From assembly GCA_020721325.1 (NCBI GenBank), contig DYNA01000013.1, positions 1 to 48,838 on the forward strand: 48,838 bases of DNA. Reading direction: 5' to 3'. The DNA is from Paludibacter propionicigenes (GTDB lineage: Bacteria > Bacteroidota > Bacteroidia > Bacteroidales > JAIFNL01). This document shows, one piece after another, positions 1-8,690 of this stretch. The position numbers and the translations under genes were made by a program. Position 1 is the first letter of the stretch. The number at the start of each line of letters is the position of its first letter. The notes under the pieces are model-generated. The model was not told the origin of the DNA and did not search any database. It was given only the letters and a program-made list of their open reading frames with translations.

Positions 1-9
1 ACTAAAAAA

Positions 10-17
10 TATATTTG
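10..17 (+). promoter_or_regulatory. Candidate -7 promoter box (TATATTTG)
   Basis: Exact match to the Bacteroidota -7 consensus TAnnTTTG. It lies about 135 bases before the first glycosyltransferase, so a transcript from it would carry a leader of roughly 125 bases. No clear -33 TTTG box can be judged because the window begins here. Confidence 0.5.
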
Positions 18-150
18 CATTTTTAGCGAAACTAAATTAAATTTGCAAAAAAATAACATTCATTTTTCAACATTAAAAATTCATAACTTTTCTGTTGTTG
101 TAAAAAAACACAAATAATGCCATTAAGTAAATAGATGCAATTTTTTAAAA

Positions 151-1032
151 ATGATAGAGTTTTTTAATTACAAAAATAAAAATAATCCGGTATTTTCAAT
201 TTTAATACCAACTTGGAATAATTTAGAATTGCTTCAATTTTGTATTCGTGCCATCGAACAGAATTCATCATTTGAACATGAAATAATTGTACATGTAAAT
301 GAAAATGCCGATAATACAAAACAATGGCTTGAAAGTAAGGAAATTAAGCATACTTTTTCTTCTAAAAATATAGGCATTTGCGCAGCAGTAAATGCAGCTT
401 TTTCGATTGCTCAAACCGATTACATTGTTTATATGAACGATGATATGTACGTTTCGCCCGAATGGGATAAATTTTTAAAAAACGAAATCGAATCTCTTCC
501 AAATCACTTTTTCTATCTGTCAGCTTCACTTATCGAACCCGTTTTTACTGGCAATAAAGCTGTTTCTGCACCTTATGATTTTGGACGCGACCCTAAAAGT
601 TTTCAAGAAAAAAATTTCTTAGGAAAATACCAGCAAATTAAAATATCTGATAAAAATGGAAGTTCTTGGCCACCTTCAGTTATGCATCGACAAATTTGGA
701 ATCTAATAGGTGGTTTTAGTCTCGAATTTTCTCCCGGAATGTATTCAGACCCTGATATTTCCATGAAATTATGGAAAATTGGAGTTCGCTATTTTAAGAT
801 AGTTGGAGAAAGCAAAGTTTACCATTTTATGTCGAAATCGACACAAAAAGTAGTTAAAAATAACGGGCGAAGACAATTTTTATTAAAGTGGGGAATGAGT
901 AGTTCTACATTCTATAAATTTTATTTAAAAATGGGTGAACCATTTAAGGGAGAATTAAATACCCCACTTGAAAATTTTAAACTCAAAAAAAAGTTATTTT
1001 TTGACAAAGTAAAATTAGTTTTTTCGTTTTAA
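151..1032 (+). CDS. Family 2 glycosyltransferase
   Basis: Predicted cytoplasmic GT-A fold glycosyltransferase that moves a sugar from a nucleotide-activated donor, probably during surface polysaccharide or LPS assembly. The N-terminal strand SILIPTWNNLELL (about residues 16-28) is the usual nucleotide-binding start of GT2. The metal-binding acidic motif is seen in YMNDDMY (residues 94-100). A later GGFSLEFSPGMYSDPDISMK stretch matches the acceptor side of the fold. There is no signal peptide or membrane segment. The next gene follows after 17 bases on the same strand and is also a GT2, so the two are probably co-transcribed. Donor and acceptor cannot be read from sequence. Confidence 0.85.
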   Translation: MIEFFNYKNKNNPVFSILIPTWNNLELLQFCIRAIEQNSSFEHEIIVHVNENADNTKQWLESKEIKHTFSSKNIGICAAVNAAFSIAQTDYIVYMNDDMYVSPEWDKFLKNEIESLPNHFFYLSASLIEPVFTGNKAVSAPYDFGRDPKSFQEKNFLGKYQQIKISDKNGSSWPPSVMHRQIWNLIGGFSLEFSPGMYSDPDISMKLWKIGVRYFKIVGESKVYHFMSKSTQKVVKNNGRRQFLLKWGMSSSTFYKFYLKMGEPFKGELNTPLENFKLKKKLFFDKVKLVFSF

Positions 1033-1049
1033 AAAAAAGAATTTATTTT

Positions 1050-1817
1050 ATGAAAATATCTTTTGTTATTATCACTTTTAATGAACAAAAAAACATTGAA
1101 AAATGCTTAAAATCAATCATTAGCGTAGCCGACGAAATTATTGTAGTCGATTCCTTTTCAACCGATGATACCAAAGAAATCTGTCAAAAATTTAATTGCC
1201 GATTTTATGAAAATAAATTTGAAAATTATTCGGCACAAAAAAACTATGCCAATTCACTCGTTATTTTTGATTATATCTTTTCAATTGATGCCGATGAAGT
1301 TTTATCGGAAGAATTAATAAATTCAATTAACAAATTAAAAACCAACAATTTAATAACACAGTCTTTTCAAGTTCAAAGACTCAATAATTATTGTGGAAAA
1401 TGGATAAAACACGGAGGTTGGTACCCCGATATCAAAACGCGAATGTGGAAAAATAACACAGCAACTTGGAAAGGAGAAATACATGAAACGCTTGTTTTTG
1501 ATACAAAAATGCCAGCCAAACTGTTGAAAGGCAATCTTTTACATTACTCATATTATTCCATTGACCAACATATTTTACAAGCAAACAAATTTAGCACTTT
1601 AAGTGCAAAAATGCTTTACGAAAAAGGAAAAAAAGTAAATTTTCTGCAAATTTTACTCAAACCTTTTTGGAAATTTTTACGGAATTATTTTTTCAAAGGC
1701 GGATTTCTCGATAGCTATTACGGATTTGTTATAAGCATCATTTCTGCCCACGAAACTTTTTTAAAATACTCAAAACTAAAACAATTAACAGAAAATAAAA
1801 ATGCAAAAAATAATTAA
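1050..1817 (+). CDS. Family 2 glycosyltransferase, WaaE/KdtX-like
   Basis: Short GT2 enzyme (255 residues), similar in layout to the WaaE/KdtX group that adds a sugar to the LPS inner core. It starts with ISFVIITFNEQKNIEKCL and has VVDSFSTDDT near residues 32-41 (nucleotide binding). The acidic metal-binding motif is SIDADEVLS (residues 78-86). The HGGWYPDIKTRMWK stretch near residue 130 is typical of this subgroup. The C-terminal half has a basic amphipathic stretch that could sit on the inner membrane. The gene overlaps the start of the following methyltransferase by 17 bases, which indicates translational coupling. LPS-core function is inferred from family resemblance only. Confidence 0.85.
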   Translation: MKISFVIITFNEQKNIEKCLKSIISVADEIIVVDSFSTDDTKEICQKFNCRFYENKFENYSAQKNYANSLVIFDYIFSIDADEVLSEELINSINKLKTNNLITQSFQVQRLNNYCGKWIKHGGWYPDIKTRMWKNNTATWKGEIHETLVFDTKMPAKLLKGNLLHYSYYSIDQHILQANKFSTLSAKMLYEKGKKVNFLQILLKPFWKFLRNYFFKGGFLDSYYGFVISIISAHETFLKYSKLKQLTENKNAKNN

Positions 1818-2565
1818 ATTTTTAGTCAGAAAAATTCCAAGACCCATTTTAATAAAATTCAGTTACATGTTTAGCAAACTTGTAAGTTTTTTTTATAAAG
1901 GCGAAAACTATCAATGCCCCATTTGCCAACAAAAATTTAGAAAATTTTTACCTTATGGAAATAAAGGAATTGATAACAGATTGTGTCCAAGCTGTTTATC
2001 GCTTGAACGACATCGCTTAATTTGGCTATTTTTGGAAAAAAAAACCGACTTTTTTACAAAAAAAGCTCGATTTTTACATATAGCACCCGAACAACCGTTT
2101 CTAAATAGATTTAAACAACTCTCTAATTTAGAATACATTACAGCCGATTTAGAATCGCCCATTGCCGATGTAAAACTTGATATTCAAAATATGCCTTTCG
2201 GCGAAAATGAATTTGATATAGTTATGGCAAACCATGTTTTAGAGCATATTCCAGACGAAAATAAAGCCTTTTCAGAAATATATAGAATATTGAAAAATGG
2301 GGGTTGGTGCATTTTACAAGTGCCGTTAGACCCCAATAAATCAGAAACTTATGAAGACAAAAGCATAACAAGTCCAAAAATGCGCGAAATACATTTTGGA
2401 CAGTATGACCACTTGCGCCTATACGGATTAGATTATCCCGAAAAAATAAAAAAAGCCGGATTTTCAGTTGAAACCATTGATTTAATAAGCGAATTAAGCA
2501 TCGAATTAGCCCATTATTATCGTTTAGACTTCTCCGAAAAAATTTATTGGGCTAAAAAAATATAA
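1801..2565 (+). CDS. SAM-dependent methyltransferase with N-terminal zinc ribbon
   Basis: Class I methyltransferase (Methyltransf_11 type) of 254 residues. A basic N-terminal stretch is followed by a four-cysteine zinc ribbon, CPIC (39-42) and CPSC (62-65). The Rossmann domain starts around residue 90 (FLHIAPEQPF). Aspartate 117 in ITADLES may contact the SAM ribose, and FDIVMANHVLEHIPDE (138-153) is the typical motif IV region. Genes of this kind are common in Bacteroidota polysaccharide clusters beside GT2 genes, as here. It overlaps the upstream glycosyltransferase by 17 bases. The substrate is unknown; a sugar or lipid-linked glycan is likely from context. Confidence 0.8.
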   Translation: MQKIIKFLVRKIPRPILIKFSYMFSKLVSFFYKGENYQCPICQQKFRKFLPYGNKGIDNRLCPSCLSLERHRLIWLFLEKKTDFFTKKARFLHIAPEQPFLNRFKQLSNLEYITADLESPIADVKLDIQNMPFGENEFDIVMANHVLEHIPDENKAFSEIYRILKNGGWCILQVPLDPNKSETYEDKSITSPKMREIHFGQYDHLRLYGLDYPEKIKKAGFSVETIDLISELSIELAHYYRLDFSEKIYWAKKI

Positions 2566-2593
2566 TTCTTTACAATAAAATATTATTTTTAGT

Positions 2594-3466
2594 ATGGAAA
2601 GTTATACAATTTTAGTAGTAGATGACGAAGTTTTTAATTTAAAAATTCACATAGAATTTTTGCTCGAATCCAATCAAAACTATGAAATTTTACAAGCCAA
2701 TACGGGTAGATTGGCTTTGAGCATCATTAAAAAGAAAAAACCCGATTTAATTCTTTTAGACTGGGAACTGCCTGATATTTCGGGAATTAAAGTTTTAAGA
2801 GAATTGAGAGAAAACAAAGAAACTTCTGATATTGCAGTAATTATCATTACCGGAATGATGACCACTTCGGGGCATTTGCAGCAAGCACTCGAAAGCGGAG
2901 CCATTGATTTTATGCGTAAGCCCGTAAACCGGATTGAATTTAATGCCCGTGTGCGTTCAATGCTCAAACTCATTGATTTTTACAGAGATAAGATAAAAAA
3001 TGAAAAAGAAATTAATCGAATTTTAAAAGAAACTATAGATTTCAAAGACAGAGAGCTTGCCAGCAATACCCTTTTTATGGCAAAGCAAAATACCGAAATA
3101 CTTAAAATGGTTGAGGAGCTTAAAGAGAGTTTTAATGTCCACAATTTTAATAAACTTAGAAATGAGTTCAATGATTTTGTTGAAAAATTATTGTTCAAAG
3201 TAGATAACAATATTTGGGAGGATTTTAAAATTCGATTTGAAAAAGTTCACCCAAATTTCTCTAAAAACCTACTCGAAAAATATTCCGATTTATCACCTAC
3301 TGAATTGAAATTGAGCATTTTACTCCGACTTAATCTCAGTTCAAAAGAAATTGCAGAAATACTTTCTATTCAAGTAGATAGCGTTAAAACCGCAAGAAGT
3401 CGATTACGAAAAAAAATGGGTATTTCTTTAGATGCTAATTTAACGAATTTTTTATCCAATATTTAA
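2594..3466 (+). CDS. Response regulator: receiver, coiled-coil linker and LuxR-like HTH
   Basis: The N-terminal receiver domain has the acidic pocket D10-D11, the phosphorylatable D56 (LLDWELPDISG), T86 and K109 (RKPV), so all key residues are present. A charged helical region of about residues 130-200 probably forms a coiled coil for dimer formation. The C-terminal part (about 225-290) includes LSPTELKLSILLRLNLSSKE and then SVKTARSRLRKKMGI, a LuxR/GerE-like helix-turn-helix of a type widespread in Bacteroidota. No histidine kinase gene lies nearby, so this is an orphan regulator here. It starts 28 bases after the methyltransferase on the same strand, so it may be read from the same transcript. 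Its targets are unknown. Confidence 0.85.
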   Translation: MESYTILVVDDEVFNLKIHIEFLLESNQNYEILQANTGRLALSIIKKKKPDLILLDWELPDISGIKVLRELRENKETSDIAVIIITGMMTTSGHLQQALESGAIDFMRKPVNRIEFNARVRSMLKLIDFYRDKIKNEKEINRILKETIDFKDRELASNTLFMAKQNTEILKMVEELKESFNVHNFNKLRNEFNDFVEKLLFKVDNNIWEDFKIRFEKVHPNFSKNLLEKYSDLSPTELKLSILLRLNLSSKEIAEILSIQVDSVKTARSRLRKKMGISLDANLTNFLSNI

Positions 3467-3857
3467 TAAGTTAATTCTTTAATTTTTCAATTTTCAGATT
3501 TGTTAAATAATTGAAATCCAAGTTATTAGTATTTCATATATTGACTACGAAAATATTCAAATTAGAACTAAAAAAACAATTCTGATTATAACAATACTCC
3601 TCTTTTTTTAATGACTTTTACAAAAAAAATTACTTTTTTACAAAAAATAATACTCATATATTTTAATTTAAAATTCTTCAAAAATAAATTTTACAAAGAT
3701 TTTTATAAAAATTTAATAAAATCAAAAAATATTATATCTTTGCATGATTTAAAAAATAAATTAGCAATCAAATATTTTTTTAGCTTAAGCAAAATTATTC
3801 GTAAAAAACTAAAAATAGAAAATAAAAAAACGGACAATTATATAAAAAATGACATAA
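3467..3857. other. Gene-poor stretch before the FadR-type regulator
   Basis: Very AT-rich spacer between the response regulator and the GntR-family gene. It holds an 87-codon open frame (3611-3874) of low-complexity Lys/Asn/Phe/Ile composition that I judge spurious, because a -7 promoter box lies inside it and it runs into the start of the next gene. I see no RNA gene or clear terminator. Confidence 0.6.
3735..3742 (+). promoter_or_regulatory. Candidate -7 promoter box (TATCTTTG) for the FadR-type regulator
   Basis: Exact TAnnTTTG match about 115 bases before the regulator start codon at 3858. Transcription would begin near 3750. Confidence 0.5.
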
Positions 3858-4586
3858 ATGGACGATATTTTTAAAAAAATTGGCAATAAAATAACACTTA
3901 GCCAAAAAATAGAGCGTAGAATAGAGAGTGCTATTAGAGAAAAAAAACTCCCCATTGGTGCAAAATTACCTACCGAACGCGAACTTTGTGAGTCGTTTGG
4001 AGTAAGTCGCACCGCTCTTAGAGAAGCCCTTAGACGCCTGAGTGCCAGAGGTTTAATTGAAATTACCAAAGGCAGTGGAATGCGTGTTAAAGGTTTAAAC
4101 ATCAAAGACGCAATCAGTAGTTTGAATTTATACTACGACTTGCAATTCGATAGAAATTTGATTGCTCAGTTTATTGAAGTTCGGCAATTATTTGAACCTC
4201 ATATAGTTAAATTAGCCTGCTTGCAAAGAACCGAAGACGATTTGACTGAAATCAAAGCCAATTTAAAAGAATTTGCAGAATGCAATCCCGATGATACTCA
4301 GTTAGAATCTGATTTGGACAATAAATTTCACCTTTTAGTAGCTAAAGCAACGCATAATCCTATCATTCAGGTTACTATGGAACCTATATACACGCTACTT
4401 CCACGCATGAGAAATTTAATTTATTCAAACATAGAAGGTGAAAAATTGATTACTCTCAACTATCACACAAAAATTTTTGAAGCTTTAAAAGAAAAAAATA
4501 AAGCAAGAGCTTTTGAAGAAGCAAAAAATCATTTGCATCATTCAACTGAAAATTATTATAAATATTTGCACAATACTGTACTTTAA
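3858..4586 (+). CDS. GntR-family transcriptional regulator, FadR/FCD type
   Basis: DNA-binding regulator with an N-terminal winged helix (about residues 15-78; LPTERELCESFGVSRTALRE is the recognition core, followed by the KGSGMRV wing). The C-terminal all-helical FCD ligand domain spans about 100-240. The usual FCD metal-site residues appear present as D154, H158, H203 and H225, so a metal-coordinated small carboxylate is a likely effector. It ends 257 bases before the aconitase-superfamily gene on the same strand and is separated from it by a terminator. Its target may still be that gene, as FadR-type regulators often control neighbouring carboxylic-acid metabolism. That link is inference. 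Confidence 0.9.
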   Translation: MDDIFKKIGNKITLSQKIERRIESAIREKKLPIGAKLPTERELCESFGVSRTALREALRRLSARGLIEITKGSGMRVKGLNIKDAISSLNLYYDLQFDRNLIAQFIEVRQLFEPHIVKLACLQRTEDDLTEIKANLKEFAECNPDDTQLESDLDNKFHLLVAKATHNPIIQVTMEPIYTLLPRMRNLIYSNIEGEKLITLNYHTKIFEALKEKNKARAFEEAKNHLHHSTENYYKYLHNTVL

Positions 4587-4611
4587 TTTTATTTTCATCA
4601 TAAATAAAACT

Positions 4612-4646
4612 CGCTTTTGTTTTTTCAAACAAGAGCGTTTTTTTTT
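4612..4646 (+). terminator. Rho-independent terminator after the FadR-type regulator
   Basis: CGCTTTTGTTT pairs with AAACAAGAGCG over 11 base pairs (one G-U wobble) around a four-base loop, followed by a run of nine T. Confidence 0.8.
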
Positions 4647-4759
4647 ATAAAATATCTGTTTACTTTTCTTATATAATCGCTCTTTTTAAATATTTTTAAA
4701 AAAGATGCTAAAAAAATAGTTAGAAAAAAAATAAAGGCATTTTATTCTAAAAAATAAAT

Positions 4760-4767
4760 TATTTTTG
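4760..4767 (+). promoter_or_regulatory. Candidate -7 promoter box (TATTTTTG) for the aconitase-family gene
   Basis: Exact TAnnTTTG match 76 bases before the start codon at 4844. It lies after the preceding terminator, so the hydro-lyase gene probably has its own transcript. Confidence 0.5.
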
Positions 4768-4843
4768 AAAAAAATGAAAAAGAATATCTTTAAATTTAAT
4801 ATACTGATAAACAATTAATTAATAAAATTTTACTTGGAAAAAA

Positions 4844-6628
4844 ATGGCAAGAACTTTTGTTGAAAAAATATTTGATGCACCTGTGGGCAGCATCGTTTTT
4901 AAAAAGCCCGATATTGTTCTTACTCACGACAATACGGCAAGTATAAAAAGTACTTTTGAAAAAATGGACGGTCAAAAAATTGCTTTTCCCGAACAAATGC
5001 TCATTGTTCTCGACCACAATGCACCACCCACAAGTGCTAAGTTAGCTACTCAATATCAGCAAATTAGAGAAATTGTAAAAACTCAAGGCATTGAAAAATT
5101 TTACGATGCCGGAAAAGGAATTTGTCATCAAATTATGTCGTATCACGCTCAACCCAGCATGATTATTGTGGGTAGCGATAGCCATACTTGCACCGCCGGA
5201 GCTTTCAACGCAATGGCTGCCGGAATAGACCGCACCGAATCTGCCGGACTTTGGAAAAGAGGCCAAACTTGGTTTAGAGTGCCTGAATCAATGAAAGTTA
5301 CACTTCATGGAAAATTGAAAAAAGGCGTTTATGCAAAAGATATTTCGCTTTGGATAATTGGAATGATTGGTGCCGATGGTGCAAATTACATGTCGATAGA
5401 ATTTCATGGTGAAGGTGTAAAGTCTTTAGGTATTTCTGAACGAATGACTTTAGCTAATTTGGCTTCTGAAATGGGAGCTAAAAATGCGGTTTTTCCTCCC
5501 GATGAAGTCCTTGCAAGCTTTTATGGGAACGAAAAAATCGAAAATGGAACTTGGGCTGATGACCAAGCTATTTATGAAAAAAAAATTGAAATTGATTTAG
5601 ATACTCTATTTCCAGTGGTAGCCGCGCCGCACAATGTGGACAACGTAAAAGCCCTCGCTCAAGTTACTGGAACGCCTATTAATCAAGGTTTTATAGGCAC
5701 ATGCACCAACGGAAGAATCGAAGATTTGCGTCAGGCAGCAGAGATTTTGAAAGGGAAAAAAATTAAGGAAGGATTTCAACTTTTAATAACACCGGCTTCA
5801 CAAAAAATTTATTTAGAAGCCATGAAAGAAGGATTGATTGAAATTTTTCTGGAATCGGGCGCAAATGTTCTTTCAGCATCATGTGGACCGTGTTTGGGAA
5901 CCGGACAAGGCATTCCCGCAGACGGTTTTAATGTTATTTCGACCGCCAATCGCAACTTCTTGGGCAGAATGGGCAACGAAAAAGCCAATATTTACTTAGC
6001 TTCGCCCGCAAATGTAGCCTATTCGGCACTTTTTGGTGAAATTCGCGACAGCCGCGGCATCGAAACCAACGATAAATTCCCCTATTCAGTTGCACAAAGT
6101 TCCTCGCTCACAATTGCCGAAAACGACCAACGCCGTTCGGTTGATGGTATTTGGAATTATGCCGATGTGGACAATCTAAATACCGACCAAATGTTTGCAG
6201 GAAACCTGACTTACAATGTGTTAAGCTCAGACGGAAAAGCTATTATGCCTCATTTGTTTGAAGGTTTCGACAAAAATTTCAGTAAAAACATTAAAGAAGG
6301 TGATATTGTAATTGCCGGTGATAATTTTGGCTGCGGAAGTTCGCGCGAACACCCTGCCGTTGGCTTGGCTTATGCTGGAGTTAAAGCTGTGATAGTCAAA
6401 TCAGTAAATCGAATTTTTTACCGCTCGGCTATTAATCAAGGATTGCTTTTAATCGTACTGCCCAAAGTGGTTGAAAATTACAAACAAGGCGATGTTTTTA
6501 CCATCGATTTTCAAAAAGGCGAAGTAAAACTCAACGACAAAGTATTTAATTTTGAGCCACTTCCAAAAGAGTTAATGGAAATAATTGATAAAAAAGGTCT
6601 GGTAAATTGGATGAAAGCAAATGCTTAA
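4844..6628 (+). CDS. Aconitase-superfamily hydro-lyase, fused large and small subunits
   Basis: A 4Fe-4S dehydratase of the 3-isopropylmalate dehydratase/homoaconitase group, isomerising a hydroxy-carboxylic acid by dehydration and rehydration. The three cluster cysteines are C287 (GFIGTCTNGR) and C347/C350 (SASCGPCLGTGQG). The N-terminal domain has VGSDSHTCTAGAFNAMAAG near residue 110. The swivel (small-subunit) domain is fused at the C-terminus, with GDNFGCGSSREHPAVG at 492-507. LeuC and LeuD are usually separate chains of about 470 and 200 residues, so 594 residues fits a fusion. The usual DNxDTDxI start of the small domain is replaced by SSDGKAIMPHLFEG. There are no leuA/leuB neighbours, so leucine synthesis is not supported; the substrate is open. 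Confidence 0.85.
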   Translation: MARTFVEKIFDAPVGSIVFKKPDIVLTHDNTASIKSTFEKMDGQKIAFPEQMLIVLDHNAPPTSAKLATQYQQIREIVKTQGIEKFYDAGKGICHQIMSYHAQPSMIIVGSDSHTCTAGAFNAMAAGIDRTESAGLWKRGQTWFRVPESMKVTLHGKLKKGVYAKDISLWIIGMIGADGANYMSIEFHGEGVKSLGISERMTLANLASEMGAKNAVFPPDEVLASFYGNEKIENGTWADDQAIYEKKIEIDLDTLFPVVAAPHNVDNVKALAQVTGTPINQGFIGTCTNGRIEDLRQAAEILKGKKIKEGFQLLITPASQKIYLEAMKEGLIEIFLESGANVLSASCGPCLGTGQGIPADGFNVISTANRNFLGRMGNEKANIYLASPANVAYSALFGEIRDSRGIETNDKFPYSVAQSSSLTIAENDQRRSVDGIWNYADVDNLNTDQMFAGNLTYNVLSSDGKAIMPHLFEGFDKNFSKNIKEGDIVIAGDNFGCGSSREHPAVGLAYAGVKAVIVKSVNRIFYRSAINQGLLLIVLPKVVENYKQGDVFTIDFQKGEVKLNDKVFNFEPLPKELMEIIDKKGLVNWMKANA

Positions 6629-6646
6629 TTTTCAATTCATATTAAA

Positions 6647-6707
6647 AGTTTGCCTTCTTTTTTTTATAAAAATAATATCTTAATTTTTTATAAAAAAAAG
6701 GCAAACT
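6647..6707 (+). terminator. Hairpin terminator after the aconitase-family gene
   Basis: AAGTTTGCCTT on the left pairs with AAGGCAAACT on the right, and the stem is extended inward by T/A runs (TTTTTTATAAAA against TTTTATAAAAAA). It stands just after the stop codon of the hydro-lyase and before the PBP4 gene. Confidence 0.65.
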
Positions 6708-6740
6708 ACTTTTTAAAAACAATAAATTCTAAAAAATATT

Positions 6741-8243
6741 ATGAAAAAAAACTATACACAGCTTCTGTTTTTAACTATTTTATACCTTTTAACAGCTTGT
6801 GATAATGGAAATGCACAGAAAAGTAGTTCAGCATTTTCTATGCAAGAAAAAATCATTCAATTTACAAAAGAAAAAGGCATGAAAAATGCCTCAGTTGGCT
6901 TTTTATTAATTGATGTAAAAACCGGAAAAGAAATTGCTGCTTTCAATCCAGACATGAGTTTGTCGCCGGCTTCTACCATGAAACTTTTTTCTACCGCAAC
7001 AGCTTTAGAACTTTTTGGCGAAAACCACCGTTTTGAAACAAAAATTCAATACGACGGAGAAATTAAAAACGGAATTTTATACGGAAATATTTATATAAAA
7101 GGTGGTGGCGACCCAACTTTGGGTTCTTCGCGATTTGAACAAAATTACAAAAATCCTTTTTTCCTTTCGGAGTGGGCTGAAAAAATTAAAGCATTAGGTA
7201 TCAATAAAATAGAAGGAGCAATTGTGGGCGATGCTCAATATTTTTCTACCAACATCATTCCAAATTTACGGGCATGGGAAGACATTGCAAATTATTATGG
7301 AGCAGGAGCTTGCGGACTTTCCATCTACGATGATTTTTTTGAAATCACTTTCAAATCGGGTGCAAATGCCGGCGACACAACGTATATAACTGAAATTAAA
7401 CCCGAAATACCCTTTTTAAAACTTACAAACTATGTGAAAGCTTCTGATTCTAAAGCTGATGAAGCCTTTGTTTTCGGCGCACCTTATGTGTATGAACGCG
7501 AAATTAGAGGCACTATTCCAAAGGCAAGCTCCAATTTTACCATCAAGGCTGCCCTACCCGACCCTGCACATTTTGCAGCTTTGGAACTGGAACGTTATTT
7601 AAAAACTATTGGCCTAATAATCTCAAAATCAGCTACTACAATTCGCAAAATGAATTTAGAAAAAAGTTTGGTTTACACCAAAAGAAAAGAAATCTATACT
7701 ACTTTTTCGCCAAAACTTTCGGAAATTGTTTATACCACCAATAAAATTAGTTTCAATCTTTATCCCGAACATTTACTTACACATATAGGTATTAAGTTAC
7801 TGAATATGAACGATTCAGAATCGGGAGCAGAGGCTTTAAAAATGTTTTGGCAAAAAAAAGGAATGGATACGGAAGGTATGTTCATTAGAGATGGAAGCGG
7901 TTTAACTCGATACAATTTTGTAACTTCGCGCCAATTGGTTTTTCTGTTACAATACATGAAAAATACCGGAAAATATTATACTGCTTTCAATAATTCTTTA
8001 CCCGTTGCCGGAAAATCAGGAACACTTCGCAATATGTGTAAAAAATCGGTTGCAGAAGACAATGTTCGTGCAAAAAGTGGCTCTATTAGCAAAGTTAGAG
8101 CTTATTCAGGCTATGCGACTGCTGCGTCGGGACAAGAAATGGCTTTTGCCATAATGGTCAATAATTATACATGCAAAGATACTGAAATGCGCGATTTGCT
8201 TGAAAAAATTTTAATTAATATAGCAGAAACAAACTTTGAATAA
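6741..8243 (+). CDS. dacB: D-alanyl-D-alanine carboxypeptidase/endopeptidase, PBP4 (DacB) family lipoprotein
   Basis: Class C penicillin-binding protein that trims or cleaves D-Ala-containing cross-links in peptidoglycan. The N-terminus is a lipoprotein signal with lipobox LLTAC (lipidated C20). All three active-site motifs are visible: STMK (S78 to K81), SFN (337-339) and KSGT (425-428). The roughly 200-residue region between the first and second motifs matches the inserted domains typical of PBP4. Total length (500) fits the family. It sits alone between two gaps, downstream of a terminator. The lipid anchor would place it in the periplasm on the inner or outer membrane; many DacB proteins are instead soluble. 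Confidence 0.92.
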   Translation: MKKNYTQLLFLTILYLLTACDNGNAQKSSSAFSMQEKIIQFTKEKGMKNASVGFLLIDVKTGKEIAAFNPDMSLSPASTMKLFSTATALELFGENHRFETKIQYDGEIKNGILYGNIYIKGGGDPTLGSSRFEQNYKNPFFLSEWAEKIKALGINKIEGAIVGDAQYFSTNIIPNLRAWEDIANYYGAGACGLSIYDDFFEITFKSGANAGDTTYITEIKPEIPFLKLTNYVKASDSKADEAFVFGAPYVYEREIRGTIPKASSNFTIKAALPDPAHFAALELERYLKTIGLIISKSATTIRKMNLEKSLVYTKRKEIYTTFSPKLSEIVYTTNKISFNLYPEHLLTHIGIKLLNMNDSESGAEALKMFWQKKGMDTEGMFIRDGSGLTRYNFVTSRQLVFLLQYMKNTGKYYTAFNNSLPVAGKSGTLRNMCKKSVAEDNVRAKSGSISKVRAYSGYATAASGQEMAFAIMVNNYTCKDTEMRDLLEKILINIAETNFE

Positions 8244-8396
8244 ATGCTAAAATCCATCAATTATTATGTTAATGTTTTAATAAACAACTTTTTGATAATT
8301 ATTTTTTGGACTTGTAGAAATCAATTGATGTAAAAATTCTATATCAATTAAAAAAACTTTTAAATTTAAAATAAATATTTTTTTTACATAAAAAAA

Positions 8397-8666
8397 GTGA
8401 AACGAACAAAAATTATTCAGGTATTTGGAAAAGTTCAAAATGTGGGATTTAGACATGCCACCGTTTTAAAGGCTAATGAACTGAATATTAAAGGTTTTGT
8501 GAAAAATATGCCCGACAAATCGGTTTACATTGAAGCTCAAGGCAACGCGGAAGATTTAGAATTTTTTATACTTTGGTGCCACGAAGGTCCGAATTGGGCA
8601 AGAGTAAACCATGTAACGGTGAGTGAAACCAATGCGAAGGAATATAGCATTTTTTCACGAAAGTAA
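8397..8666 (+). CDS. acyP: Acylphosphatase
   Basis: Small cytosolic enzyme that hydrolyses acyl-phosphates. The phosphate-binding loop GKVQNVGFR (11-19) contains the catalytic arginine R19, and N37 in GFVKNMPD is the second catalytic residue. The length of 89 residues is normal. The loop reads VQNVGF rather than the common VQGVGF, a mild variation. The start is a GTG at 8397, since no ATG lies in frame before the conserved core; the reading from there begins KRTKIIQVFG, which fits the family start. It stands alone between PBP4 and the opposite-strand CAP-domain gene. Confidence 0.9.
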   Translation: MKRTKIIQVFGKVQNVGFRHATVLKANELNIKGFVKNMPDKSVYIEAQGNAEDLEFFILWCHEGPNWARVNHVTVSETNAKEYSIFSRK

Positions 8667-8690
8667 ATAAGGAAAAAAATACGAAAAAAT

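Noticed and set aside
3611-3874. 87-codon open frame before the FadR-type regulator
   Set aside because: Low-complexity Lys/Asn/Phe/Ile composition typical of AT-rich spacer, contains a -7 promoter box, and overlaps the regulator start. No ribosome-binding or family signal.
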